This document shows, piece after piece, positions 1 through 8,455 of a stretch of DNA of 64,000 nt (the first letter of the stretch is position 1; each line of letters starts with the position of its first letter). The stretch covers positions 167,482 to 231,481 of the forward strand of contig JARKNW010000035.1 in NCBI GenBank assembly GCA_029976075.1. Reading direction: 5' to 3'. A program made the position numbers and the translations under genes. Source of the stretch: Pleomorphomonas sp. (GTDB lineage: Bacteria; Pseudomonadota; Alphaproteobacteria; Rhizobiales; Pleomorphomonadaceae). The notes under the pieces were generated by a model. The model was not told the DNA's origin and ran no database searches. It worked only from the letters and a program-made list of their open reading frames with translations.

Positions 1-731
1 TCGTCGGTCCGATCGGTATCGGGGACAGGCTCATCCAGATGCCCCTGCCCGAGTGATGCGACCACAAGCATGCTGCGGCGGATCGGGACGACAACCATTG
101 ACTTGACGAGGTAGACAGCCAGAACAACGACCAATACCAACGCGCTCACCATGCCGATCAAGGTGTTGCGCGATACCTGCATCGTGCTTGCCGAAGCGTC
201 GGCGCTCTCCCGGTCCATGGCCTTGCCGATAGTGCCATTGACCGCGACCCCAGCCTTGATCACATCGACCAGAGCCGGTTCGCACCGGTCCTCCATTACG
301 CGCGTCGCCTGATCCATGCCCTCGGTCAGAGCAGACATTGCGGCCGCACACCCGCCTGTCACCGCCGAATTCAGATGATCAGCCACTTGTTGCAGATCGG
401 AGGCTGCCGTCGGCAACAACGTCTTGGCATCGGCTATGTTCTGCTGAAAGCTGGCGAGCGCGTCCTTTTGCTCTTTCATGGCCAGATCGCGCCTCTCCGG
501 CGTCTGGGCCATGATAGCGGCGCGCAGGGCAACCTCATATGCGGTGATGGCCCTGGCCCCGCGCGTAAACTTGATCACCCCCTGCACCGAATGGGTGATG
601 AGCATCTGATAGGTATTGTCGATCGACAGGAGACGCAAACTGGAAAAGACCGAACCGCCTGCACTGACGCCCCCCAACAGAAGCAGCAGACTGACGACTT
701 TCCAAATCAACGGCCAATTACGAAACGACAT
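1..731 (-). CDS. Methyl-accepting chemotaxis protein, N-terminal part (runs off window)
   Basis: The reading frame is open from an ATG at 731 to the window edge (243 codons), with GGAG upstream of the ATG. The N-terminus is one hydrophobic anchor (WPLIWKVVSLLLLLGG). An alpha-helical periplasmic region of about 150 residues follows, then a second membrane segment (LIGMVSALVLVVVLAVYLV), and then the start of what looks like a HAMP linker (VVPIRRSM). This is the layout of a four-helix-bundle chemoreceptor; the signalling domain would lie outside the window. A sensor kinase or diguanylate cyclase with the same input module is possible. The family call is inferred from topology. Confidence 0.6.
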   Translation of the reverse strand, partial: MSFRNWPLIWKVVSLLLLLGGVSAGGSVFSSLRLLSIDNTYQMLITHSVQGVIKFTRGARAITAYEVALRAAIMAQTPERRDLAMKEQKDALASFQQNIADAKTLLPTAASDLQQVADHLNSAVTGGCAAAMSALTEGMDQATRVMEDRCEPALVDVIKAGVAVNGTIGKAMDRESADASASTMQVSRNTLIGMVSALVLVVVLAVYLVKSMVVVPIRRSMLVVASLGQGHLDEPVPDTDRTD

Positions 732-1052
732 CTTCCGCTCCAACTCTGGGTGCCGCCCGCTCGTTTCCTTGAGGTACAGCACACGCGTGCGCTCTCGCAA
801 AACTGCTACCCAGATATTGAAATGCGCTTAATATCCTAAGCAGATCATACAGGTGTTATTTCTTACAATATGGGGGCGGTTTGGCTTTTGATCCGCCGCT
901 CGCGATCGACGAGACACGGACATGTTGAGCACAAGCTTCAGAGAGAGGGGCGTCACCCGGTGAGCGCGGCAGAACGCCGACGATCGTTCCACATCGGAAC
1001 CTTTCCTGCCTGTCGGCCGTTGTCCGGAGCATCAACTGACAGGAGTTCCGAA
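732..1052. other. Intergenic region between divergent genes
   Basis: No convincing gene is visible in these 321 bases. The frame of the downstream gene is open back to 870, but that stretch has no ribosome site and an ordinary intergenic composition. The region should hold the divergent promoters of the chemoreceptor and the secreted protein at 1053. Confidence 0.5.
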
Positions 1053-1445
1053 ATGAACAAGATCCTTGCAGCTTCGCTCCTTGCTGGTGGTCTCGCGGTT
1101 GCTCCAGCCGCCTTCGCCCAGGAAGGCACCGTCTCGGGTGCGGCAGGCGGTGCAGTAACCGGTGCCGTCGTGGGTGGCCCAGTCGGTGCCGTCGTAGGCG
1201 GCGTTGCCGGCGCCGCGGTTGGCACCGTGCTCGATCCCCCGCCACCGGAGGTTCGTACGGTCGTGGTCCAGCAGACCACACCATCAGTGGTCTACCAGCA
1301 ACCGGTAGTCGTCGGGCAGCCACTACCAACGACCGTTGTGCTCTATCCGGTGCCCGGCTACGACAATTATTACTATACCGTAGTCAACAACGAGCGGGTC
1401 ATCGTCGATCCGCAGAGTCGGACAGTGTTACAGGTCGTCAACTAA
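1053..1445 (+). CDS. Secreted glycine-zipper/DUF1236-type protein
   Basis: A 130-residue exported protein. The ATG at 1053 follows AGGAG and begins a clear signal peptide (MNKILAASLLAGGLAVAPAAFA, cleavage after AFA). A glycine/alanine/valine-rich segment (residues about 28-60, repeats of GAVVGGPVGAVVGG type) resembles a glycine zipper. A proline/valine stretch and a C-terminal domain ending VVNNERVIVDPQSRTVLQVVN follow, like the DUF1236 proteins common in Rhizobiales. The function is unknown; association with the periplasm or outer membrane is likely. A close paralogue follows at 1643, so this is a tandem duplication. Confidence 0.7.
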   Translation: MNKILAASLLAGGLAVAPAAFAQEGTVSGAAGGAVTGAVVGGPVGAVVGGVAGAAVGTVLDPPPPEVRTVVVQQTTPSVVYQQPVVVGQPLPTTVVLYPVPGYDNYYYTVVNNERVIVDPQSRTVLQVVN

Positions 1446-1471
1446 TCCAGTCACCAACTGATGACTGAAAG

Positions 1472-1495
1472 GCGGGGCTCCTGTCCCGCTTTTTC
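1472..1495 (+). terminator. Rho-independent terminator after the first secreted-protein gene
   Basis: GCGGG and CCCGC arms around a short loop are followed directly by a T run. The arm-plus-tail sequence recurs at 2065-2080, part of the tandem duplication. Confidence 0.7.
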
Positions 1496-1642
1496 ATTGG
1501 GCTACGCTCACATGCCCTAGGGAAATACGCGCAACGACCCGCCCGCTGGGGACTGGCGGCTACCATAGCTTGCCGACACCCAGATGCGGAACTTTTCCAT
1601 CGGCTACCCGTTATCAGGGCATCAACCGAAGGAAAGCCCAAG

Positions 1643-1924
1643 ATGAAAAAGATCCTCGCAGCGTCGCTGCTCGTAGGCAGCCTTGCAATCACTCCGGCGG
1701 CTTTGGCGCAGAATGGCACGGCCGTCGGTGCAGCTGGCGGCGCCGTCACAGGTGCGGTGGTAGGTGGTCCGGTGGGAGCCGTCGTAGGTGGAATCGCCGG
1801 CGCCGCCGTCGGTACCGTAGTCGACGAAACACCCCATCGGAAACCCGCGCCTTCCGCCAAACGGCACCATCGATGCCCTCCGGGCACCGAATGGTCGTCG
1901 GCCAAGCATTGCGTAACGCGGTAG
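1643..1924 (+). CDS. Truncated paralogue of the DUF1236-type secreted protein
   Basis: A 93-residue exported protein with a signal peptide (MKKILAASLLVGSLAITPAALA) and a glycine-zipper segment almost identical to the gene at 1053. After residue about 60 the sequence diverges to a short basic tail (HRKPAPSAKRHHRCPPGTEW...). DNA resembling the lost C-terminal domain (an acaacgagcgg stretch like that at 1388) persists after the stop, around 1968-2010. The gene therefore looks like a duplicate whose DUF1236 end was lost or replaced. The start follows an AAGGAAAG ribosome site. Confidence 0.6.
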   Translation: MKKILAASLLVGSLAITPAALAQNGTAVGAAGGAVTGAVVGGPVGAVVGGIAGAAVGTVVDETPHRKPAPSAKRHHRCPPGTEWSSAKHCVTR

Positions 1925-2046
1925 CGTTCTGACGATGCCGGACACAGCAAAGCCTGCTACATAGGCTTGAACAACGAGCGGCGTTCCGTCGGCCAGCAGA
2001 GAGGCGCGGTGCCAGTTCGTCTATCGCCGATCTGGAGGCGTCTGAA

Positions 2047-2076
2047 AGCGGGGCCAGCTAGCGCGCCCCGCTTTTT
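2047..2076 (+). terminator. Terminator at the convergent junction with hydF
   Basis: AGCGGGGC (2047-2054) pairs with GCCCCGCT (2065-2072) and runs into a T tract that overlaps the hydF stop codon read from the other strand. Confidence 0.7.
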
Positions 2077-3308
2077 CATTGGGCGGCATTGGCTCTTTCA
2101 AAGGCGATGCGCGCCGAGGGGAATGGGCCAAGCGAGCGATGCAGAACACCCTGCACGCGGCTGATGGCAACGCCATAATTGGTAATCGGCACACCTTGCC
2201 GCTCGGCCTGGCGGATCCTCAGCAGCGCCTGCTTGCGGTTGACTGTGCAGGCACCACACTGCACGACGAGAGCGTAAGGGCTCAGGTCGTCGGGAAAGGC
2301 CCTCCCCGCCATGGTTTCGAACTCGATGTCACCGCCGGCGTATTGCCGGAACCACCTGGGAATCTTTACTCGTCCGATATCATCGGCCATGGAGTGATGG
2401 GTGCAGGCCTCGGCGATCAGCACGCGATCGCCCGGCTTGAGCTGATCGATCCGCGCGGCGCCTTCGGCCAGACGCACGAGATCTCCCTTGAAACGGGCCA
2501 TCAGGATTGAGAAGGTGGTCAGCGGTATGTCATCCGGCGTATCGGCCGCCGCCTTCAGTACAATCTGACTGTCACAGACCACGAGATCCGGCTTCCTGCC
2601 AAGCGACCTCAGCGTCGAGGCCAGTTCGCGCTCCTTGACGACGGTACAGCTCGCGTCGGCGTCGAGAATGTCGCGGATCGCCATCACCTGCGGCAGGATC
2701 AATCGTCCCTTGGGCGCGGAAAGATCGATCGGGACGACGAGCACCACGTGGCCACCAGCCGGCACGAGATCGGCGAGCAGATGCGGCACCTCGAAGGAGC
2801 TTTCCGGCGCCGCCTCCAGGATCACCTCACGCACGCGGGAGGCGTCGGCTTTCGAAGCCGTGGAAATGGAGGCGAATGGAATGTCGCGCGCCTTGACCAC
2901 CGCCAGGGCCTCGGACGGTGGCGCCCCAAGATCAGCCTTGGTGAAGACGACGCAATAGGGCGTTTCGCGTTCGGCGAGCGCATCCATCAGCTTGGTTTCG
3001 TCGCCACCAATCGGGCCGTCGGTGACGATGATGCCGAGATCCGTGTGGTCGAGGGCCTTGAGCGTCTTTTCGACGCGCATTTCGCCGAGATCGCCGACGT
3101 CATCGATGCCTGCGGTGTCGACGAACAGCACCGGGCCGATGGGCAACAGCTCCATCGCCTTCTCGACCGGATCTGTGGTGGTGCCGGCAACGTCAGAAAC
3201 GATCGAGACTTCCTGGCCGATGAGCTGGTTGACCAGCGATGACTTGCCGACGTTGCGCCGACCGTAGACGCCGATGTGGAGGCGAAGACCCTTTGGCGTA
3301 GCGAGCAT
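2076..3308 (-). CDS. hydF: [FeFe]-hydrogenase maturation GTPase HydF
   Basis: A 410-residue GTPase and scaffold on which the 2Fe subcluster is assembled before transfer to the hydrogenase. The N-terminal Ras-like domain shows G1 (GRRNVGKSS, about residues 16-24), G3 (DTAG) and G4 (FTKAD). A dimerisation domain and the C-terminal cluster domain follow, with the CxH element (EACTHH) and a CxxC (VVQCGACTVNR). In the usual family motif CxH...HCxxC the residue before the first cysteine is His; here it is Gln (codon CAG). Last gene of hydG-aspA-hydF, 14 bp after aspA. The start is the first ATG, just upstream of the G1 strand. Confidence 0.93.
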   Translation of the reverse strand: MLATPKGLRLHIGVYGRRNVGKSSLVNQLIGQEVSIVSDVAGTTTDPVEKAMELLPIGPVLFVDTAGIDDVGDLGEMRVEKTLKALDHTDLGIIVTDGPIGGDETKLMDALAERETPYCVVFTKADLGAPPSEALAVVKARDIPFASISTASKADASRVREVILEAAPESSFEVPHLLADLVPAGGHVVLVVPIDLSAPKGRLILPQVMAIRDILDADASCTVVKERELASTLRSLGRKPDLVVCDSQIVLKAAADTPDDIPLTTFSILMARFKGDLVRLAEGAARIDQLKPGDRVLIAEACTHHSMADDIGRVKIPRWFRQYAGGDIEFETMAGRAFPDDLSPYALVVQCGACTVNRKQALLRIRQAERQGVPITNYGVAISRVQGVLHRSLGPFPSARIAFERANAAQ

Positions 3309-3322
3309 GGTCTGGTCCTTGT

Positions 3323-4714
3323 CTATTTCGTGCCGAGGGCGGTCATGGCGTTGGCTGAGAGAAGGTGCTCGAGATCGGAGGGCTCGATCAACTTGCGTTC
3401 GAGGACGATCTCGATCACCGAGCGCCCTGTGTCGCGCGCCGCAACCGCGACCTCGGTCGCCGCCTCGTAACCAAGGCGCGGCAGCAGTGCCGTAACGACG
3501 GCCCGGCTTTCGGCAACCTGCTTCCGGCAGGCCGCCTCGTCAACCGACAGGTCTTCGACACAACGTGTCCGGAAAATCGTTGAGGCCGCCTCCAGCAGGC
3601 TGATGCTATCGAGCAGGGCATCGGCGAGAAGCGGCAAGAAGGCATTGAGTTCGAGCTGGCCGTTCTGCGCAGCCAGCGTCACCACTTGATCATTGCCCAT
3701 TACCCGCATCGCCGCCTGCGCGACCGCTTCGGGAATCACCGGATTGACCTTGCCGGGCATGATCGACGAACCGGCCTGGACAGCCGGCAGCAAGATTTCG
3801 CCAAGGCCGGCCTGCGGGCCGGAAGACAGCAGTCGAAGATCGGAAGAGATCTTGAACAGATTGACGGCGTTGGCCTTGAGAATACCCGACACCTCGACGA
3901 AAGCGTCGGCATTCTGGGTCGCATCGACGAGATTCTCGGCGCGGGCCAGCCCCAGCCCGGTCACTTCGCGCAGTACTTCGGTGACCATGAAGACGTAATC
4001 GCGGGGCGCAGCAATGGCGGTGCCGATGGCGGTCCCCCCAAGATTGACGACGCGCAGCCGCTCCTCGCACTTGAAGACGCGCCAGCGATCGCGCGACAGC
4101 GCCTCGGCCCAGGCTGAAAACACTGCACCATAGGCAATTGGACAAGCATCCTGCAGCTCGGTCCGAGCAATCTTGACGACGCCCGACCACGTCCGCTCCT
4201 TCTCCTGGAAGGCCACCTGCAAATCGGCAATCGCCTTCTCCAGGTTTTGGAGCAGGCGGATTGCGGCGATCTTGAGCGCCGTCGGAAAGGTGTCGTTGGT
4301 CGACTGATTGAGATTGACGTGGTCGTTGGGATGAACGCGGAGATGCTGTCCGCGCCGGCCGCCGAGCAGTTCCTCGGCGCGATTGGCGATCACCTCGTTG
4401 ACGTTCATGTTGAGCGAAGTGCCCGCACCGCCCTGCAACGCATCAACGACAATCTCGGACAGGAGCGTACCGTCCTCAATCTCGCGGGCGGCGTGGATGA
4501 TCGCCTCGGCCGCGTCATCGGCGAGAAAACCAAGACGATGGTTTGTCTTGGCAGCGGCGATCTTGACCGCCGCATAGGCCTTGACCAGTTCGGGATGCGC
4601 CGGCCGGCCCGTCAGCGGGAAATTCTCGCGCGCCCGCGCCGTGTGTATGCCCGAAAGAGCATCCACCGGAATGTCACGCTCGCCGATCAGATCGGCCTCG
4701 CGCCGCGTCGCCAT
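3323..4714 (-). CDS. aspA: Aspartate ammonia-lyase
   Basis: A 463-residue member of the fumarase/aspartase superfamily, converting L-aspartate to fumarate and ammonium in the cytoplasm. Visible signatures are the substrate-loop motif GSSIMPGKVNPVIPEA, the NQSTNDTFPTALK segment and GGAGTSLNMNVNEVIANRA, all at the usual positions for full-length AspA. It lies between hydG and hydF on one strand, with 24 and 14 bp gaps, so it is almost certainly co-transcribed with the maturases. That suggests a role in supplying ammonium or fumarate during H-cluster assembly or hydrogen metabolism. Fumarase or adenylosuccinate lyase is much less likely given the motifs. Confidence 0.9.
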   Translation of the reverse strand: MATRREADLIGERDIPVDALSGIHTARARENFPLTGRPAHPELVKAYAAVKIAAAKTNHRLGFLADDAAEAIIHAAREIEDGTLLSEIVVDALQGGAGTSLNMNVNEVIANRAEELLGGRRGQHLRVHPNDHVNLNQSTNDTFPTALKIAAIRLLQNLEKAIADLQVAFQEKERTWSGVVKIARTELQDACPIAYGAVFSAWAEALSRDRWRVFKCEERLRVVNLGGTAIGTAIAAPRDYVFMVTEVLREVTGLGLARAENLVDATQNADAFVEVSGILKANAVNLFKISSDLRLLSSGPQAGLGEILLPAVQAGSSIMPGKVNPVIPEAVAQAAMRVMGNDQVVTLAAQNGQLELNAFLPLLADALLDSISLLEAASTIFRTRCVEDLSVDEAACRKQVAESRAVVTALLPRLGYEAATEVAVAARDTGRSVIEIVLERKLIEPSDLEHLLSANAMTALGTK

Positions 4715-4738
4715 CGCCTGCCTCCAGGCGACGTCCCC

Positions 4739-6139
4739 TCAGCGGTAGACGTCGCGCTTGCCCTCGCGCACCTTGCGCATCATCGTCTCGGAGTAGCGGG
4801 CGATCTTCGGCTCCATGGTCGCAACCTCGGCAGCAACGGCTTTCTCGCCAGCGGCGCAGGTCTCGTCGGAACCGTAGTCGAGCATGTACTCCATGAACGA
4901 CGACAGGGCGTTCGGGCCGCACATTTCGCGGATGAGGCCGGGCTTGGCAAGGTCCATGAAGTCGGCACCGGTACGCCCCATGCGATAGCAGGCCGTACAG
5001 AATGAGGGAACACAACCACTTGCGGCAATGTCGCGCACCACCTCGTCGAGCGGACGATGATCGCCGCGGGTGAACTGGGCGGCCTGTTCCTCGACCGGCG
5101 TAGCGTAGCCACCGGGGTTGGTCCGGCTGCCACCGGAGATCTGCGATACGCCGAGACGGAAGGCATCGCGGCGCATCTCGGGATTTTCGCGCGTCGACAG
5201 GATGATGCCCGTATAGGGCACGGCGAGCCGCAGGATGGCGATGATCTTCTTGAAGTCGAAGTCGGAAACCATGTGCGGCGGGGCCATCGACACGTCCGAA
5301 CCGACCGCGGGCTCCATGCGTGGCACCGAAATGGTGTGAGGACCAACGCCGAACGCATCCTCGAGGTGGGCGATGTGCTGCATGGTAGCCAGCACCTCGA
5401 AGCGCCAATCGTGCAGGCCGAACAACGGGCCGATACCGACGTCATCGATGCCGGCCGCCATGGCGCGGTCCATCACAGACACACGCCAGTCGAAATCCGC
5501 CTTGGCGCCCGACGGATGCATCGCCTCGTAGACCTTGCGGTTATAGGTCTCCTGGAACAACTGATAGGTCCCGATTCCGGTCGCCTTCAGGCGGCGAAAC
5601 TCGTCGGTCTCCAGCGGAGCGACGTTGACATTGATGCGGCGGATCTCACCGCGGCCCCGCTTCACCGAATAGACACGTTCGATGGCGTCGACGAGGTACT
5701 GGAAGCCGGTCTTCGGAAACGCCTCGCCACCGATCAACAGAACACGCTTGTGGCCCTGGTCGATGAGGGCTGCCGTCTCGGCCTCGATTTCCTCCATGGT
5801 GAGGATCTTGCGGTCGAGCTCCTTGTTGGACCGACGGAACGCGCAATAGACGCACTCGTTGAGACAGATGTTGGAGAAATAGAGAGGCGCGAACAGCACG
5901 ATGCGGGGACCGTATATCTCGGTCTTCACCTTCTCGGCGGCGTGGAACAACTCGCCCACGAGATCGGGATCGGTTACGGCACAGAGAACGGCAACGTCAT
6001 CTTCCGACAAACCACCCAGTAGCATCGCCTTCTCAAGGATCTCGCGCACGCGGAGCTTGTCCGCTCCGGCAGCGGTGGCGGCGATCTCGGTCTCGATGCG
6101 GGTTTCATCGAGCCAGGTGATCCGTTCGGTCTTCGTCAT
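4739..6139 (-). CDS. hydG: [FeFe]-hydrogenase maturase HydG, radical SAM tyrosine lyase
   Basis: A 466-residue radical SAM enzyme that splits tyrosine to give the CO and cyanide ligands of the H-cluster. The SAM-cluster motif CLNECVYC (CX3CX2C, about residues 92-99) lies in a ThiH-like TIM barrel. The C-terminal auxiliary-cluster motif CTACYRMG...C that distinguishes HydG from ThiH is present near residue 400. Length is normal for the family. First gene of the hydG-aspA-hydF operon. hydE and the hydrogenase are not in the window. A FNR/FixK-like palindrome lies about 77 bp upstream. Confidence 0.94.
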   Translation of the reverse strand: MTKTERITWLDETRIETEIAATAAGADKLRVREILEKAMLLGGLSEDDVAVLCAVTDPDLVGELFHAAEKVKTEIYGPRIVLFAPLYFSNICLNECVYCAFRRSNKELDRKILTMEEIEAETAALIDQGHKRVLLIGGEAFPKTGFQYLVDAIERVYSVKRGRGEIRRINVNVAPLETDEFRRLKATGIGTYQLFQETYNRKVYEAMHPSGAKADFDWRVSVMDRAMAAGIDDVGIGPLFGLHDWRFEVLATMQHIAHLEDAFGVGPHTISVPRMEPAVGSDVSMAPPHMVSDFDFKKIIAILRLAVPYTGIILSTRENPEMRRDAFRLGVSQISGGSRTNPGGYATPVEEQAAQFTRGDHRPLDEVVRDIAASGCVPSFCTACYRMGRTGADFMDLAKPGLIREMCGPNALSSFMEYMLDYGSDETCAAGEKAVAAEVATMEPKIARYSETMMRKVREGKRDVYR

Positions 6140-6215
6140 CGTTGCAGCCTTTCACCGGCCCGTCCGCCGGAGCGATTTCTGCAAGCGACACTGCCCGATC
6201 TCATTCACGGACGAT

Positions 6216-6229
6216 TTGCGTAAGATCAA
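6216..6229 (-). promoter_or_regulatory. FNR/FixK-like operator upstream of hydG
   Basis: TTGCG-taag-ATCAA matches the FNR/FixK consensus TTGAT-N4-ATCAA at eight of ten defined positions. Its inner edge is 77 bases upstream of the hydG start, a suitable distance for a class II activator site. Anaerobic activation of the hyd operon is inferred. Confidence 0.4.
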
Positions 6230-6386
6230 TCCTAACTCGGTTAAACTGGAATAGTGGGGTAATCAAAGCTAGAAAAGCCGCATCTACGCGGCATTTCACT
6301 TATGGTAATTTATGCTGTTTGCAGGCCAACATTCCCTGTTGACCCAAAAGCGGGTAGGCTCGAAACGAGTCAGCGAGGTTTTTCAC

Positions 6387-6932
6387 ATGAGCGACAGGGA
6401 CCACGAAGCCTTGTCCGGCGACTCTACCGGACGGCAAGGCAGCGCTCGCAATCGGGCCCGCCTGAGGGACGTTTCCCGTTCGTTGCCGATCGCCCTTCTG
6501 AGAACACGCGAAGCGATGATGCGGCAGTTCCGGCCGGTGCTGAAATCTGTCGACCTCACCGAACAGCAATGGCGCGTTCTGAAGGCGCTCGATTCCGTGC
6601 CCGAGATCGACGCCACAGGCCTTGCCATGGCGACCTTCCTGCTGCCGCCGTCACTGTCGCGAATCTTGCGCGATCTCGAAGGACGACACCTGATCAACCG
6701 TCGCCCCGACCCCGCCGATCTCAGGGCTTGGCTGATCTCGCTTACGCCGGACGGGCAAAAGACCATCGACGCAGCGGGCGTATGGGCCGAGACGGTTTAT
6801 GCCGCCATAACGGAGCGGATCGGGCAAGAACGCCTCGATACGCTGATGCGGCTGCTGAGGGATATTGAGCAGGATCTCGATGGACAGCCGGTCGAACAAG
6901 AAGGCGAGGCCCCCGGCCTTCATGACGACTGA
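6387..6932 (+). CDS. MarR-family transcriptional regulator, HpaR-like
   Basis: A 181-residue winged-helix repressor. The segment SLPIALLRTREAMMRQFRPVLK followed by LTEQQWRVLKALDSVPEIDATGLA matches the HpaR branch (regulators of aromatic-acid catabolism). The recognition helix and wing are seen in LPPSLSRILRDLEGRHLINRRPDPADLRAWLISLT. The ATG at 6387 is preferred over the earlier one at 6312 because protein similarity begins close to it. The gene is divergent from hydG and appears to lead a short operon with the DUF1349 and ABC-ATPase genes. The ligand cannot be told from sequence. Confidence 0.85.
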   Translation: MSDRDHEALSGDSTGRQGSARNRARLRDVSRSLPIALLRTREAMMRQFRPVLKSVDLTEQQWRVLKALDSVPEIDATGLAMATFLLPPSLSRILRDLEGRHLINRRPDPADLRAWLISLTPDGQKTIDAAGVWAETVYAAITERIGQERLDTLMRLLRDIEQDLDGQPVEQEGEAPGLHDD

Positions 6933-6943
6933 GCGGAGGGAAC

Positions 6944-7531
6944 ATGCCGAAGACTGGATTTGACGGCGGTGCGTGGCTGAACGAGCCATCCCGCTGGAGC
7001 GTTGACAGCGATCACCTGACGGTGACGACGGAACGTGAGACAGATTTCTGGCGAGAGACCTACTACGGCTTCGTCCACGACAACGGCCATGCCTATCTGG
7101 TGCCGACGGAAGATGGCTTTACAGCCTTGCTGCGCATTCGGGCCAACTACACGGCCAACTTCGATCAGGCCGGCCTCATGCTGTATCTCGATGACCGGCA
7201 TTGGCTCAAATGCGGCGTCGAGCTGACAGATGGTGATCGCTTCCTGTCGGTCGTGGTGACCAATGGGCGCTCCGACTGGTCGGTCTGCCAGCCGTTCCGC
7301 GAACTCGATGATTTTCGCCTGCGAATGACCGTGAAAGAAGGGGCCGTGCTGATCCACGCCTCTCGTGACGGTGTCTCCTGGTCGATGCTGCGGGTGGCCG
7401 CTTTCGCACCAGCGTCAAGCTATCGCATCGGGCCGATGACCTGCTCGCCGTCGCGGGCCGGTCTCGAAGTGACGTTCTCCGACTTCTCGATTGGCCCGGC
7501 TTCCACCGAGCCGCTGCATGCCGAGGTCTGA
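6944..7531 (+). CDS. DUF1349-family protein (concanavalin-like fold)
   Basis: A 195-residue cytoplasmic protein with no signal peptide. The pattern of W, F and Y residues (FWRETYYGFVHDNGHAYL, ANFDQAGLMLYLDDRHWLKCGVEL, FSDFSIGP) is that of DUF1349, a beta-sandwich related to concanavalin-like lectins and the yeast YOR215C/regulation-of-CAR1 group. The molecular role is unknown; binding of a sugar or small ligand is a guess. It starts 11 bp after the MarR gene and ends 18 bp before the ATPase gene. Confidence 0.75.
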   Translation: MPKTGFDGGAWLNEPSRWSVDSDHLTVTTERETDFWRETYYGFVHDNGHAYLVPTEDGFTALLRIRANYTANFDQAGLMLYLDDRHWLKCGVELTDGDRFLSVVVTNGRSDWSVCQPFRELDDFRLRMTVKEGAVLIHASRDGVSWSMLRVAAFAPASSYRIGPMTCSPSRAGLEVTFSDFSIGPASTEPLHAEV

Positions 7532-7549
7532 GACGATCGTGGGGTTCCA

Positions 7550-8353
7550 ATGACCGCTGTTCCCGCTATCCAGCTTGCTGATGTCGGCAAGGTGTTTGCC
7601 GCCGATGCCGGAGGAACGGTGACGGCACTCGCCAATGTCGACCTCGAGGTGGTGGCTGGCGAGTTCGTGGCATTGATCGGCCCGTCGGGTTGCGGCAAGA
7701 GCACAATCCTGCGGCTTGTCGCCGGTCTCGATCAGCCGAGCGAGGGATCGGTGGTGGTTCATGGCGGCAAGCCGGAGACCCTCAGCCGCGCCCACAAACT
7801 GGGCTTTGCCTTCCAGGACGCGGCGCTGCTGCCCTGGCTCGATGTTCGTGACAATGTCGCCATGCCGTTCCGACTGGCCGGCGCCGAAGAAAACATGGAC
7901 CGCGTGGCAGCGCTGATCGACCTCGTCGGGCTGACAGGTTTCGAGCGAGCAAGGCCGGAGGAACTATCGGGCGGCATGCGCCAGCGTGTCGCGATTGCTC
8001 GCGCCTTGGTGCTTGAACCGGAAGTCCTGCTCCTCGACGAGCCGTTCGGTGCCCTCGATGCGGTCACGCGACGGCAGATGAATCTCGAACTGCAACGCAT
8101 CTGGAGCGCCACGAGGACGACGACGCTCCTGGTCACGCATGCCGTCGACGAGGCCCTGTTCCTTGCCGATCGTGTTTTGATCATGAGTCCGCGCCCAGGC
8201 CACGTCGTCGAGGCGGTTCCGGTTCCCTTCAGCCGGCCGCGGGCGCCCGCTCTTCTGCGGGAAGCCGATTTCCACGCCCTCGAGGACAAGTTGACGGAAG
8301 CGCTCATTCCCGAAGCCAATGACGATACGATAAGCATGCAGCCTATTGCGTAG
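7550..8353 (+). CDS. ABC transporter ATP-binding protein, nitrate/sulfonate/taurine (SsuB/TauB) class
   Basis: A 267-residue ATPase. Walker A GPSGCGKST (about residues 44-52), Q-loop, signature LSGGMRQR, Walker B LLLDEPFGALD and switch histidine THAVDEA are all intact. The short form without a TOBE domain and the phrase ATRTTTLLVTHAVDEALFLADRV fit the SsuB/TauB/NrtD class. No permease or binding protein gene lies beside it: downstream is the tRNA-Pro/attL junction, and beyond the prophage come unrelated genes. Its partners are therefore elsewhere. The stop codon overlaps the host -35 element of the tRNA promoter. Confidence 0.88.
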   Translation: MTAVPAIQLADVGKVFAADAGGTVTALANVDLEVVAGEFVALIGPSGCGKSTILRLVAGLDQPSEGSVVVHGGKPETLSRAHKLGFAFQDAALLPWLDVRDNVAMPFRLAGAEENMDRVAALIDLVGLTGFERARPEELSGGMRQRVAIARALVLEPEVLLLDEPFGALDAVTRRQMNLELQRIWSATRTTTLLVTHAVDEALFLADRVLIMSPRPGHVVEAVPVPFSRPRAPALLREADFHALEDKLTEALIPEANDDTISMQPIA

Positions 8354-8373
8354 CTGCTTCCAAGACGCTAGGT
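8346..8373 (+). promoter_or_regulatory. Original host promoter of tRNA-Pro (now orphaned)
   Basis: TTGCGT (8346-8351), a 16-bp spacer and CTAGGT (8368-8373), ending 19 bp before the tRNA 5' end. The same architecture occurs at the intact tRNA on the other side (TTGCCT-16-CTAGGA at 58208-58235). After integration this promoter drives only a truncated tRNA and antisense RNA across the 3' end of int. Confidence 0.55.
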
Positions 8374-8383
8374 AAACTCCACG

Positions 8384-8433
<50 letters not shown>

Positions 8434-8455
8434 CATGGGCTCAACTGAAATCAGT

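Noticed and set aside
660..690. Apparent frameshift at a G run near the chemoreceptor N-terminus
   Set aside because: On recount the run has six bases and the frame stays open from the ATG at 731 to the window edge.
2635..3267. Plus-strand ORFs across hydF
   Set aside because: Shadows of the well-conserved hydF gene with no motif or ribosome site.
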